From: Patagioenas fasciata
Taxonomy: Eukaryota > Chordata > Aves > Columbiformes > Columbidae
NCBI RefSeq assembly: GCF_037038585.1
Contig: NW_027288510.1
Span: 1,183,001-1,247,000 of the forward strand
DNA length: 64,000 bases
Direction of reading: 5' to 3'
Shown: one piece after another, positions 24,718 through 34,400 of the stretch
Layout: the number at the start of each line of letters is the position of its first letter
How positions within the stretch are numbered: the first letter of the stretch is position 1
The notes under the pieces: generated by a model
Databases searched by the model: none
Told to the model about the DNA's origin: nothing
The model's input: only the letters and a program-made list of their open reading frames with translations
Position numbers and translations under genes: made by a program

Positions 24718-25296
24718 CCCCTGAATGTCACAATGGGCCCTGTGGACAATGGGGGTCCCCAGGATGTCACAATGGGCTCTGGGGACAATGGGGGATCCGG
24801 GGACGTCACAATGGGCTCTGGGGACAAAGGGGGTCCCCAGGACGTCACAATGGGCCCCAGTGACAAAGGGGGTCCCAATGGTGCCACAATGGGTCCTGGG
24901 GAAAAAGGGGGTCCCCAGGATGTCACAATGGGCCCTGGGGACAAGGGGGTCCCCAGGATGTCACAATGGGCCCTTAGGACAATGGGTGGTCCCCATGGTG
25001 TCACAATGGGTCCCCAGTGACAAGGGGGGTCCCCAAGGTGTCACAATGGGCCCTGGGGACAATGGGGGGTCCTGGGACATCACAACAGGCCTGGGGACAA
25101 GGGGGATCTCCACCCTGTCACAATGGGCCCTGGGGACAAAGGGGGGTCCTGGGATGTCACAATTGGCCCTGGGGACAAAGGGGGTCCCCATGGTGCCACA
25201 ATGGGCCCTGGGGACAAAAGGGAGTCCCCATGGTGTCACAATGGGCCCTGGGGACAAGGGGGATCCCCAGGGTGTCACAATGGGCCCTGAGGAGAA

Positions 25297-25670
25297 GGGG
25301 TTAGGTGTTTGTGTTAGGGGGTTGGAGGATTAGGTGGTGCAGGATTTGGGGGTGCAAGGCCAGGGGAGCAGGATTTTGCGGGGCCTGATTTGTGGCTACA
25401 GAGTCTGGGGTTGCAGGTTCCAGGGGTGCAGGATTTGGGGGTTCAGGGTTTAGGGCAGTAGGATCTTTGGGTGCAGGAGTTTGGGGTGCCGGGTTTGGGG
25501 GCCAGGATTTGGGGTTGCAGGATTTAGGGGTGCAGTGGTTTGGAGTGAAGTGTTTTGGGGTGCAGGGTTTGGGGAAGGAGGATATGGGGGTGCAGGGTTT
25601 AGGAGAGCAGGATCTTGGGGTGCAAGGGTTTGGGGTGGAGGGCTTGGTAGGGCAGAGAGATGGTAGAGGT
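25297..25670. repeat. Degenerate G/T-rich repeat bordering the array
   Basis: Irregular repeats of a GGGGTGCAGGATTTGG-like motif (roughly 15-20 bp) follow the last minisatellite unit. The sequence has almost no C on the + strand. The edge at 25,297-25,335 contains GGGGTTAGG and TGTTAGGGGG, loosely telomere-like but not a telomeric array. No gene is seen. Confidence 0.7.
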
Positions 25671-26094
25671 CACAGCAGGGCTGGGAACAGGAGGCAGAGA
25701 GGAGCCCATTGGCCCTTTTGGAGTGCAAATTTCACCAACCAAAGTGAGCAGGAGGATGAAGGCAATTGCCCTGCTGGATCTGCACCACCACAATGGGCTT
25801 TTACAGGTGACTCAGAGGGGTGAATGAAGCCAGACTATAGCCATGGGTGGATCTGCACCCCCTGCCCCAGCCTGCCCAGCTCCCAACAGGCATCCACCCC
25901 CTGCTCTGCCTCCTGGGACGAGACAGGTTTGCCTGGTGTCCTCCGCCCATTCCCCATGCCCAAGAGACAGCCCAGGGGAAAAGGGAAGTGTCTGTTGGGC
26001 ACCTTGATTTCTCTGGGCTTTCCCCTCCCTTTGGGCAGCTGAGGGTCATTACTGCTCCTCTTTCTGGGCAGGGAGGGGTCTGGCTTTGCTCTAC
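25671..26094. other. No gene recognised between the repeat and the CCDC42-like exon
   Basis: The last exon of CCDC42 would be expected on the minus strand here, but no sequence resembling its C-terminus is visible. Reading through from the preceding exon gives a non-homologous, intron-like peptide. Confidence 0.5.
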
Positions 26095-26253
26095 CATGTC
26101 CAGCTGTCTGAGGCTGTCATCCTCCGGCACATGCACTTTGGCTTTCAGCTGCGTGTTCACGCACTGGAAGAGGTTGTGGACGGCCATCTTCATCGTCGTC
26201 AGCATCAGGGCATTCTTGGCATTCCTGTTCTGGATGTCGGCCCAGCGAGCAGT
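26095..26253 (-). CDS. CCDC42: CCDC42-like exon c (53 codons)
   Basis: Acceptor CCTCCTCAG precedes ACTGCTCGC; the likely donor is ATG|GTAGAG, a weak match to consensus. It encodes TARWADIQNRNAK to RQLDM. The splice end is inferred because homology stops at LDM; the frame stays open beyond it. Confidence 0.75.
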
Positions 26254-28101
26254 CTGAGGAGGGGAGGAGAAGGAGAGACACACAGCATGGTGATATGTCC
26301 CAGCAAAGATGCTGCTTCAGTGCTGGAGAGCCTGGCTTCCGCACTCCTTTGTTTTGCTAGGAAGAACCTGTCCTCACCCAGGGCTATGCTGGAGCTGGTT
26401 CAGCTTGGTGTGGTGGAAGCAGATCCAGGAACTACCACAGCTGCTCCTTGAGCAGCCCCATCTCTCTGCCAGCTCCTGCACCCCTCATTCCAGTGGGTCC
26501 TCCAGATACCCCGATAGTTGACACCCTGGGGGCAGCGCATCCCACCACCACCCGCCCAGACCACGCGCTTTCCAGCTTTGCCTGGTGGGACTCAACTCCT
26601 GCAGCCTGGAGTATCCAGGAAGGGAATTTGGCAAGGCCCCCTCAGAGTGATGCAAAGGGAACAGAGGCCAGCAGAGCTGCGCGCGTTTCTACACATTCAT
26701 GTGCCTTGGTACAGCCCAGATGACCACCAGTTGGGTCACTGTTGGACTTGTTTTAAGCCCTGACATAACGTGCTCCAGACCTGGTCTGTCATTTGTCATT
26801 CTGCAGCCCCCTGCTGCAGGGATGAAATGAGGCATCTCCTCCAATTACAAAGTCTGCCACTGTGCCTTGCCATGACCCTGTGGCTTCACCCAGCCAGGCC
26901 TTGGAGATCTTCCCCTGCCCATCCCGCAGTTCCTCACCCAGAAGCGGACATCACTTTGAGCCTGCGCAAAACGTCGTTGGAGCTGCTCCAGCTCATTTTG
27001 GCACTGCAGGATCTCAGCTGCTTTCTCTGCCTCGTACTGATCCAGGAGCACCTTGGCTTGCTCCATCATTTCCCTGTCCTTCTCTTGGGACTGCTGCAGG
27101 TCCTTGCGTGTCCTCACCAGCAGCTTGTAGCGGGAAATGACGTCCTGGATGTCCTCAAACTGCAGCACAAGGATCCTGGGTTTAGTAATGCCCCTGCCCT
27201 CCCCTCATGACTGCAAGTCTCGTGCTGTTTGGCACCCTGTCCTGACCAGGGACAACACCTCCCCCAGCTGAAAGATTTCCCCTCTTGGCGAGCCTGCTGC
27301 CCCAGTTGGTTTGTGAGCGTCGCCACATTCCCTGTTTGATGGCCCCATTGTGCCGGTCCCAGAGCTGCCACTGCCAGCAGCAAGGGGAGATGTCGTACCA
27401 CCCCCAGTGCTCTGATAGGAAACAAAGCACAAGTGCAGCTGCCAGGGCCAAGTCACCCAGCCATGGGAGTGGGGCAGCCGGGCCGGAGGAGTGCGAGCGA
27501 TGCAGGGAGGGACGCCCGCACACCCTTGAGAAGGGCTCAGCTTTCCCGACAGCTGCCTGGGCTCCCATTCTTGGGCAGCTTGGCCCTCCTCCCAAACCAT
27601 CCATGTCACGTGAAACAGTGACACAAAGGGGTCCCCATGCCCCTCAGCTCTGTGCTGTTCCCCCTTCTAACACTTTTTCTTGGGTTTTCTCAAGCTTTTG
27701 TCTCCTTTTCTGCTTTTCCTCCCCTCACTCTGGTCCCCTTGGCTCACCTGGCTTGCAGGGAACCTCCTCCCATCCCACCTGAGGTCTCTGGGTTTGACCA
27801 AGTGTCATGATTTCCCTGGACTTGCCTTATCTCCTCCAGGTTTAACATCCACATACAGCCCTCCCTGAGGCCATGATCTGTCTCTCATGTCCAAACTCAC
27901 CTGTGGGGAGATCTTCACCACATCCTCCAGGTAGTTTTTGAAGATGGAGTGCTTCTGCACTTGGCTGCTGAGCTTCTGGTGTTCCTTTTTCAGGGCTTCG
28001 AGTTTCTTCTTAGCCCTCAAAAGCTCCATCTCCTTTTGTGTTTTCTCCTCTCTTTCTCTCACGGCTTTCTTCAGAGCTTGGACTCGCAGCTGATCGTCTT
28101 C
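26095..28101 (-). CDS. CCDC42: CCDC42-like coiled-coil protein, internal exons only
   Basis: Three minus-strand exons encode 194 residues matching the middle and late part of CCDC42, a coiled-coil protein of about 316 residues in mammals. It is needed for sperm head-tail coupling and is related to CFAP73. Landmarks are the start EDDQLRVQALKKA, the central DVISRYKLLV, the NELEQLQRRF stretch, and RWADIQNRNAK to SLRQLDM near the end. All introns are phase 0 with consensus acceptors. The match is closer to CCDC42 than to CFAP73 in the central exon. The exons for about the first 100 residues should lie between 28,102 and 31,300, and the final exon left of 26,095; neither is visible. The gene is therefore truncated at both ends here and probably non-functional, unless spliced to neighbouring DNAH9 exons. 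Symbol from remembered homology. Confidence 0.8.
26254..27900. other. Introns of the CCDC42-like gene
   Basis: Introns at 26,254-26,937 and 27,160-27,900. Ordinary intron sequence; no repeat or second gene recognised. Confidence 0.6.
26938..27159 (-). CDS. CCDC42: CCDC42-like exon b (74 codons)
   Basis: Acceptor TGCTGCAG precedes TTTGAGGAC; donor TGG|GTGAGG. Phase 0 at both ends. It encodes the coiled coil from FEDIQDVISRYK to SDVRFW, the best-conserved segment. Confidence 0.9.
27901..28101 (-). CDS. CCDC42: CCDC42-like exon a (67 codons)
   Basis: Acceptor CACTAG ends at 28,102; donor CAG|GTGAGT at 27,901. Phase 0 at both ends. It encodes a lysine/glutamate-rich coiled coil from EDDQLRVQAL to DVVKISPQ. 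Confidence 0.88.
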
Positions 28102-31100
28102 CTAGTGATGTTTCCCCCACCAATACACACACACACAGAAGGAAAGGAAGGCAAGGGCAGATGGAGCTGGGTCACCCAGCAGCACTGGGAGGAGATACAC
28201 TCACAGGGGACAGAGCAGTGCTGCAGCACCCCGGGGAACATCTTCCACATCTTTCCACACAAGCAGAGCTGTGGAGCCCTGTGTGTCCTTGTCTGCAGTG
28301 GCTGTGCTGCTCTGGCTGAAAACGAGTTCATTTCCTTCCTGCAGTTAGAAACCTTTCTTTACCACAGCTAGCACGCTCATTATTTGGAAGGCATCCAAAT
28401 GCACCCAAAGCATTTCAAGATGAAAGAAACCTGTGAGCGTCCCCAGGTCATGAGCAAGGGAAAGAACACGTTTCAGAGCCAATATATTCCTATTGCTTCA
28501 CTGAGGTTATACCGCCCATGACACAAACTCCGTGCTGTCAGACCACAGACTAGTGCAGAGATCATTGCTAAAAATGCAGTTGCAACCAAAGAAAGATTTT
28601 CTAAAGCTTGATTCCTATGTCTTATCTTGATTTCAGAATTGAAATAGTTGCTTTTAAAGGAAATTATCAAACTTAAAAAAAATCATGTAGGAAGATACAT
28701 CACAGGTGACAATCTGTCACTACAGTGGTACTAATCAAGGTGAAATTAAGCCGTATTCAGTGTAAAGCACACACACACATATTTATATGAAAAGAATTGC
28801 AACCATCATTTCTATGTTTCTTTTTAATGAAATATTTTCTTCTATTTTGTGGTTCTTCTATGTGAGCCACAATCTACCTCCATGTCACACGTTCAATGTG
28901 ATTTTGTTAGTCTGCAGAAAGACACAGGGCAATACTCATCCTTCAAAATCTCCCCGGAAACATCAATGGCTCTTTCAAAAGAAAAAGCTACTTTCCTGTT
29001 TTAATTAAATGCTTCAGAAGCATTCAGCGAGATTTAACCTGAAGAACATGGAAGCATAAAACTCCTTCAGCGGTTGCATAAAACAGATCTAAATCGGCAC
29101 AGGAAGGGACTTTTCTGCTGTTTGTCTTTGACCCCGGATATCTGAGCATCTCAGAGTCCCAAACGCATTTGTCGGCAAAGCAGCCGCCTGTGCCGCAGCC
29201 GGGCTGCACGCGGCTCTTCCAACGCAGGCACACAGATATTCAAGATGAAGGGTCTTTTTTCCCAAGTTTCCCAGTACCCAAGCACGCAGCAGGTGAACTC
29301 CGCACTTTTGGGGAACACTTTCCTGCCCTTTTTCATGTGTCTGTGAAAACTCACCCGAAATCTAAACAGTTCTGAAAATCCAGGCTAAAGCAATTTGCTG
29401 AAGGTCACTTAAGAAGGTCTGAGAGTACGAAATGTGGAACAGAGCACAACTCTGCATGTCCAAAGCAAAAAGCTTAACCATTTGACTTCTATATTTATCA
29501 CTGCATGCTACATTGGGATAGATGCAAACAGATATTTTACTTTATATACAGATTACAGCCAATCAGAGAATCCTGCATCACTTCTAGACATACCTTTGTA
29601 CTGGGATGCAGCTGCCACCAGCTCCACCAGCAGTAGCAGCTTCAACAACACAGAGACCAACCTGCATCCCTGAAGATGGGCAGAGCAGGCAGGATGGTCT
29701 CCTGGAGATACAGGCCGAGTCTCTTGGGAAAGAGAGCGGTTCAAACACAGCATCTCCCCTGCCGCTGGGAGGAAGAGCAGCACGGCCGCTTGCCTTTCAG
29801 GGCTGCTGCAGGCCCAGGCTGCAGGTCACAAAGCAGGGGCCACACGTTTCAGTGAGTTTTGCCAGGTCACAGGACAGGCTCGGCAGCTGTGCACATATCC
29901 CTCACCCAAAACAGGGCACGGGAGGAGCTCTGCACATGAAGAGCTGCAATGTGGGAACGCAACTGCCTAAGTCCAGACCTCCACCTGCATCTTCCCTGCA
30001 GGTCTAGCATGTCGGATATTTTAAAAACATGGAAAAATTGGGGCTTTCCACTGAGATTATATCAATGCGTTCAGTTTTTGGCCCCTCACACCAAGAAAGG
30101 CCTTGAGGTGCTGGAGAGAGTTGAGAGAAGGGAGCGGAGCTGGTGAGGGGCTGGAGCACAAGTGTGATGGGAGCGGCTGAGGGACCTGGGGGGTTCAGGT
30201 GGAGAACAGGAGGTGAGGGGAGACCTTCTGATCTCTGAACTGCCTGAAAGGAGCTTGGAGCCTGGGGTTCGGGCTCTGCTCCCCAGGAACAAGCGATGGG
30301 ATGAGAGGAAACGGCCTCAAGTTGCGCCAGGGGAGGCTGAGGTTGGATCTGGGGAACAATTTCTTCCCCAAAGGGCTGTGGGGCATTGGAACAGGCTGCC
30401 CAGGGCAGTGCTGGAGTCACCAGCCCTGGAGGGGTTGAATAGATGGAGATGACACTCTCAGGGACATGGGGCAGTGCCAGGGTGGGTTAACTGTTCAACT
30501 TGATGATCTTGAGGGGCTCTTCCAACCAAATGATTCTGTGATTCTATGATAATGGTGCCTTTGTGTGCAAGAGGGGGAGCTTGAGTCAGCAGAATCAGCT
30601 GCTAGAACCAGCTCCAACACCACCGCCTGGCAGGGCAGAGCTCAAGCACCAGTCAGTCTCCTGCAGCCCCGTTCCATTGCTCAGAGGAAGAACTGGCTCG
30701 CTCGGAGCTGACAGCCAGTGCGGAAGCCAAAATGCAAAGCATTAAGGGCAATTAAGGCACTGGATGTGAGCTGGGGCTCCAGCTAGTGTGAACAGAAGCC
30801 ATCATCTCTCAGTGTCTTATCTGTGAAGTAGTGACAAGGGCATTGCCCCTGCAGAGGACTAGGAGGCTGCGTATTTTGAAGATACAATAGACTGCAATGC
30901 ATAGCGATGGACTGATAATGGAGACATGCGCTGCTTTTTTAGAGCTTTTCACTATTAACTTTTCATAATTTCTAAACCTGCAAAGCTACTGGCATATTCC
31001 TGTCTTTTTTTTTTTTAATGATACGATTTTTGAGTAATATAGTTTTGGCTCATCAGTACTTGATCAAGCTTTTAAGTAACAAAAAGGAGATGAGACCTGT

Positions 31101-31310
31101 GAAGAGGGTATAGCAATACGAGCAGTGCCTACCCTGATGTATGAAAACAGCCAATGCAAAATCATTTTCATTACTGAAACTTGCTGCAGTGCAGGAAACA
31201 TATTCCAAAAAAATGAGAGGATGTAACGTGCTGTGCGCACGTGGTTCGCATCTCAGCAGCACCTGGTACCTCCCATTCATGCCACCAGAGCTGCATCTGC
31301 TGACACTCAC
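28102..31310. other. Gap between DNAH9-like and CCDC42-like exons
   Basis: This 3.2-kb stretch should hold the DNAH9 3' exons (rest of stalk, AAA5, AAA6, C-terminus) and the CCDC42 5' exons if both genes were intact. None is seen on either strand. It holds one CR1 copy (30,055-30,550), an AT-rich part (28,370-29,030) and unrecognised sequence. No promoter for CCDC42 is evident. Confidence 0.65.
30055..30550 (+). mobile_element. CR1 LINE 3' fragment
   Basis: Typical CR1 3' region: GGCTGTGGGGCATTGGAACA, then CTGCCCAGGGCAGTG, ending TGATTCTGTGATTCTATGAT. Sense on the + strand. It closely resembles the inverted copy at 53,872-54,340. Confidence 0.93.
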
Positions 31311-31430
31311 CAGTCGATTCGCAAGAGCAGTGGTACACGCTGTCGCTTCGGCTTCTTGCTGACACTTGAGTTTGTCGGAAGTGGCCTTCTCAAACTTGGC
31401 TGTGAGCTTCCTCAGGTTCTCGTTGAGGCG
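31311..31430 (-). CDS. DNAH9: DNAH9-like exon 20 (returning stalk helix)
   Basis: 40 codons, [20 protein letters not shown], then [20 protein letters not shown], the CC2 stalk coiled coil. Acceptor TGTACAG|CGCCTC, donor CTG|GTGAGT, phase 0 to 0. The family continues VGGLASENVRW, which I cannot find downstream. Confidence 0.95.
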
Positions 31431-34400
31431 CTGTACATGAGAAAAGAAAATAAAAGGAGAAAATCACAGCACAGTTTTAAGGCAAACCCTTCTGGAGAGA
31501 TACTCCCCCTGCGGCAGCAGGAGCAGCGCGGAGCAGCCGGGTCCTGGGTTACATTGTGTGCTTGGAACTCACACCCTCAGCGCAGGGCACAGGCGAAGAA
31601 CCTGCAAAACTAATGTATTTGGTGTGAATTTAAACTGGGAAAAGGGGTCCTTATGGCCAAGCACCTATGAGTGGTGCTATAGCTATGAACAGGGCAGCTA
31701 AGAAAACCAAGTCTTTTGTTCTCTGATGCTGCAGCCCCTCTGGTCTCGGTCCAGTCCTTGAGGCTCTGCTGAGTTGCGCGCAGAACCCCAAGGGGCTCCT
31801 GGGGCTTGAACCATCGCCAGAACACACCTCCTGTGCCCTCCTTCTAGAAAGGACTATGACATAGAAGTCAATAAAGTGATCCTGCTCCTAAAGCTGCCTG
31901 AGCTGCCTTGGACACTGTGACAGAGGAGCGCAAGCAGCTCCAGGTGGGACCATCTCACGTGCAGGCCGGCTGCAAAGTGTTTGAGGGCTGGGAAGGGGCA
32001 GAAGCTCCCAAAGCACCTGGAGCCCCCCACACTGTCCCTTTGCTTGGCCAGAGCTGCTCACACTCAGGTCTAAAACAAATCAAGGGCTCCCACAAGCACT
32101 TGGAGCATCTCACTTCTGATAAGAGAGGCAGAAGTAATAATAGATTTTATCTCCACCCAGTGCAAACTGCTTAAGGATAAACTGCTCGTAAATCACTCTA
32201 ACGCTGTTTGAGCTACGCTAGAAACAAACCTGAAAATAAAAAAGGATTCGATTCTATTCTATTCTATTCTATTCTATTCTATTCTATTCTATTCTATTCT
32301 ATTCTATTCTATTCTATTCTATTCTATTCTATTCTATTCCATTCCATTCCATTCCATTCCATTCCATTCCATTCCATTCCATTCCATTCCATTCCAGTAT
32401 CTGCAGCTCTCCAGGATACTGGAAAACACAAAGCGCTCCCTCCTTGACCTGTCTTGGAATTAATAACACAAAAAGTTTCTGTCCCTGCAGGTACATGAAT
32501 GTGTGTGCATACGTACACTCCTATATATAAAACCCCATTACACAAGCACAATCTGATACATGAGCGTGAGCTGTGAGAACAGGTCAGAGCTGCAATGCCC
32601 ACCAGACCCACTCTGCAGTAACACACAAACACATCTGTGTGCAGCTGGGAGGACAGCTCTCACTTCTATATCTACCCTCCCCAGATTTGTAGTGACCTTA
32701 CTTCCCAGGCAAAGTGATAAGTATTTTTGAAAATCCAAATAGTCTCATTTATTCCTAAAAATAGATATGCGGCAGCTCAGGGCCCTGTTGTGAGCAGGTA
32801 TGAATCAGCCTCACGTCAATGAAGGTATCCAAGATATCACAGTTTGATAAGCAGGGATATCCCTACAGATCCAGCCCTGCGCCGAGCAGTGTGTCATTAC
32901 CCATCTGCAGAGGGGAAAACTCACCTAAACCAATCAGTTTTGCAAGCGCATGCTGGTGAGGTACCAGTAATCCCCCCAAAGATTGGGGGGATTGCCACTT
33001 CCTTAACCAAATCCCACTTCTTCGAAAAAAGAAAGAAGAGAAAAAGCTCAGACATTAAAAGCTTCAGAAACAAGAACCATAAAGGGATAAAAAAATGTTT
33101 CCCAGTGCTGTATTTCACATCTGAGATGGGAGAATTAGAGGCTAAATAGCTCTAAATCCAGCCCTGCTCCAGGTGCTGTGCCCACCTCTGCAGCAGGAAG
33201 GGGCTACTGGAGGAATCTGCAGCCTTTTCTTTAATATTTTTAGTTAAAAAGTGTAGTAAGCATTTTAAGCAGCCTAGGAGGCATCAAAAGAGCTATATAT
33301 TTTCTAAAACGAAGATGGAACAGATGAGTCCTCGCACGAGCTGGGCTGCAGGAACAGCGCTGCCCCTCTCTAAGTGCACATCTCAAAGCCGCATATTTCA
33401 ACACAGAACTGTCAGCCCAGCTGACAACACATGTTGATTTTTAAAGGGGATTTTGCACACACTGTGGTGTCAGTACGAAGGCACAGACACACAGGATCCT
33501 TCACTCATGAAGGAGGATGCCAGATCCACAGCATGTTAAGAAAAGGCAGGTTTCGGGGCACATGCTCCAAAATAAGTCAATATTTTTACTTACTTGTCAA
33601 TATTTTTTACGTATTTTGATTTTATTGACTTATTTGTCTGGGTTTTTTGTGGGGTTTTTTTGCTGTCTGCAGTGCTGGTCCAGCTCTGGGTCCTCAGCAC
33701 AGGACACACATGGACCTGCTGGAGCGGGGCCAGAGGAGCCACAGGAATGATCCGAGGCTGGAACAGCTCTGCTGGGAGGACAGGATGAGAGAGCTGGGGG
33801 GTTCAGCTGGAGAAGAGAAGCTCCGGGGAGACCTTAGTGTGGCCTTTTCATACGTCAATGGGGTTGATAAGAAAGATGGGGACAGACTTTTGAGCAGGGC
33901 CTGTTGCGATAGGACAAGGGGTGATGGTTTAAACTAAAGGAGGGAGATTCAGGCTGGACATGAGGAAGAAATTGTTGCCCTGAGGGTGGTGAGAGCCTGG
34001 CCCAGCTTGGCCAGAGAGGTGGTGGATGAACCATCCCTGGAGACATCCCAGGCCAGGCTGGGTAAAGATGTCCCTGCTGCGCTGCCTTTTTTCTTTTTTT
34101 TTTTTTAATTAGCAAAAAACTAAATAAGGATGATGCACAAGATTTGCCATCAGGGAGCTGTGCAGGGACAAACTTTTAGCCTCGTACTTCAGCAGTCGTC
34201 ATCCTGCAAAAAACGCCCATCATCGGGGACTGAGCGCAGGGAGCCAGCCCAGCACATGCTATGAGTGCTCTGAATGAGCCTCCGGTTCCTCTTCCCCCCC
34301 AGGAACACACTGGTTTGAGACAATGAGTGTCCTGAGGACCCAGGTGTAGAGGTAAATTACGTTTTGAAAAACTAGGTGGGAATAATAAGAATTATTAATT

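Larger units (their letters stand above)
15638..25296. repeat. Right minisatellite array (39-40 bp unit, inverted)
   Basis: The same repeat family as 1-10,997 but in reverse orientation, G-rich on the + strand (for example CAATGGGCCCTGGGGACAAA then GGGGGTCCCCAGGATGTCA). It has the same subtypes and extends without interruption for about 9.7 kb. No retroelement interrupts it. Long open frames on both strands are repeat artefacts. Confidence 0.97.

Noticed and set aside
1..25296. CRISPR array
   Set aside because: Repeats are head-to-tail without unique spacers, vary in subtype, and lie in an animal genome.
15638..25296. Immunoglobulin switch-like G-rich region
   Set aside because: G-rich and repetitive, but no AID hotspot clusters of the usual type and no immunoglobulin constant-region exons nearby.
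25297..25335. Interstitial telomere sequence
   Set aside because: Only isolated TTAGG-like matches, no run of TTAGGG.
25765..25790. Candidate last CCDC42 exon starting ATCCAGCAG
   Set aside because: Only the first three residues agree with the family, the acceptor is poor and the following residues do not match.
25392..25823. 143-codon + strand ORF
   Set aside because: Glycine-rich translation of the degenerate G/T repeat; no family resemblance.
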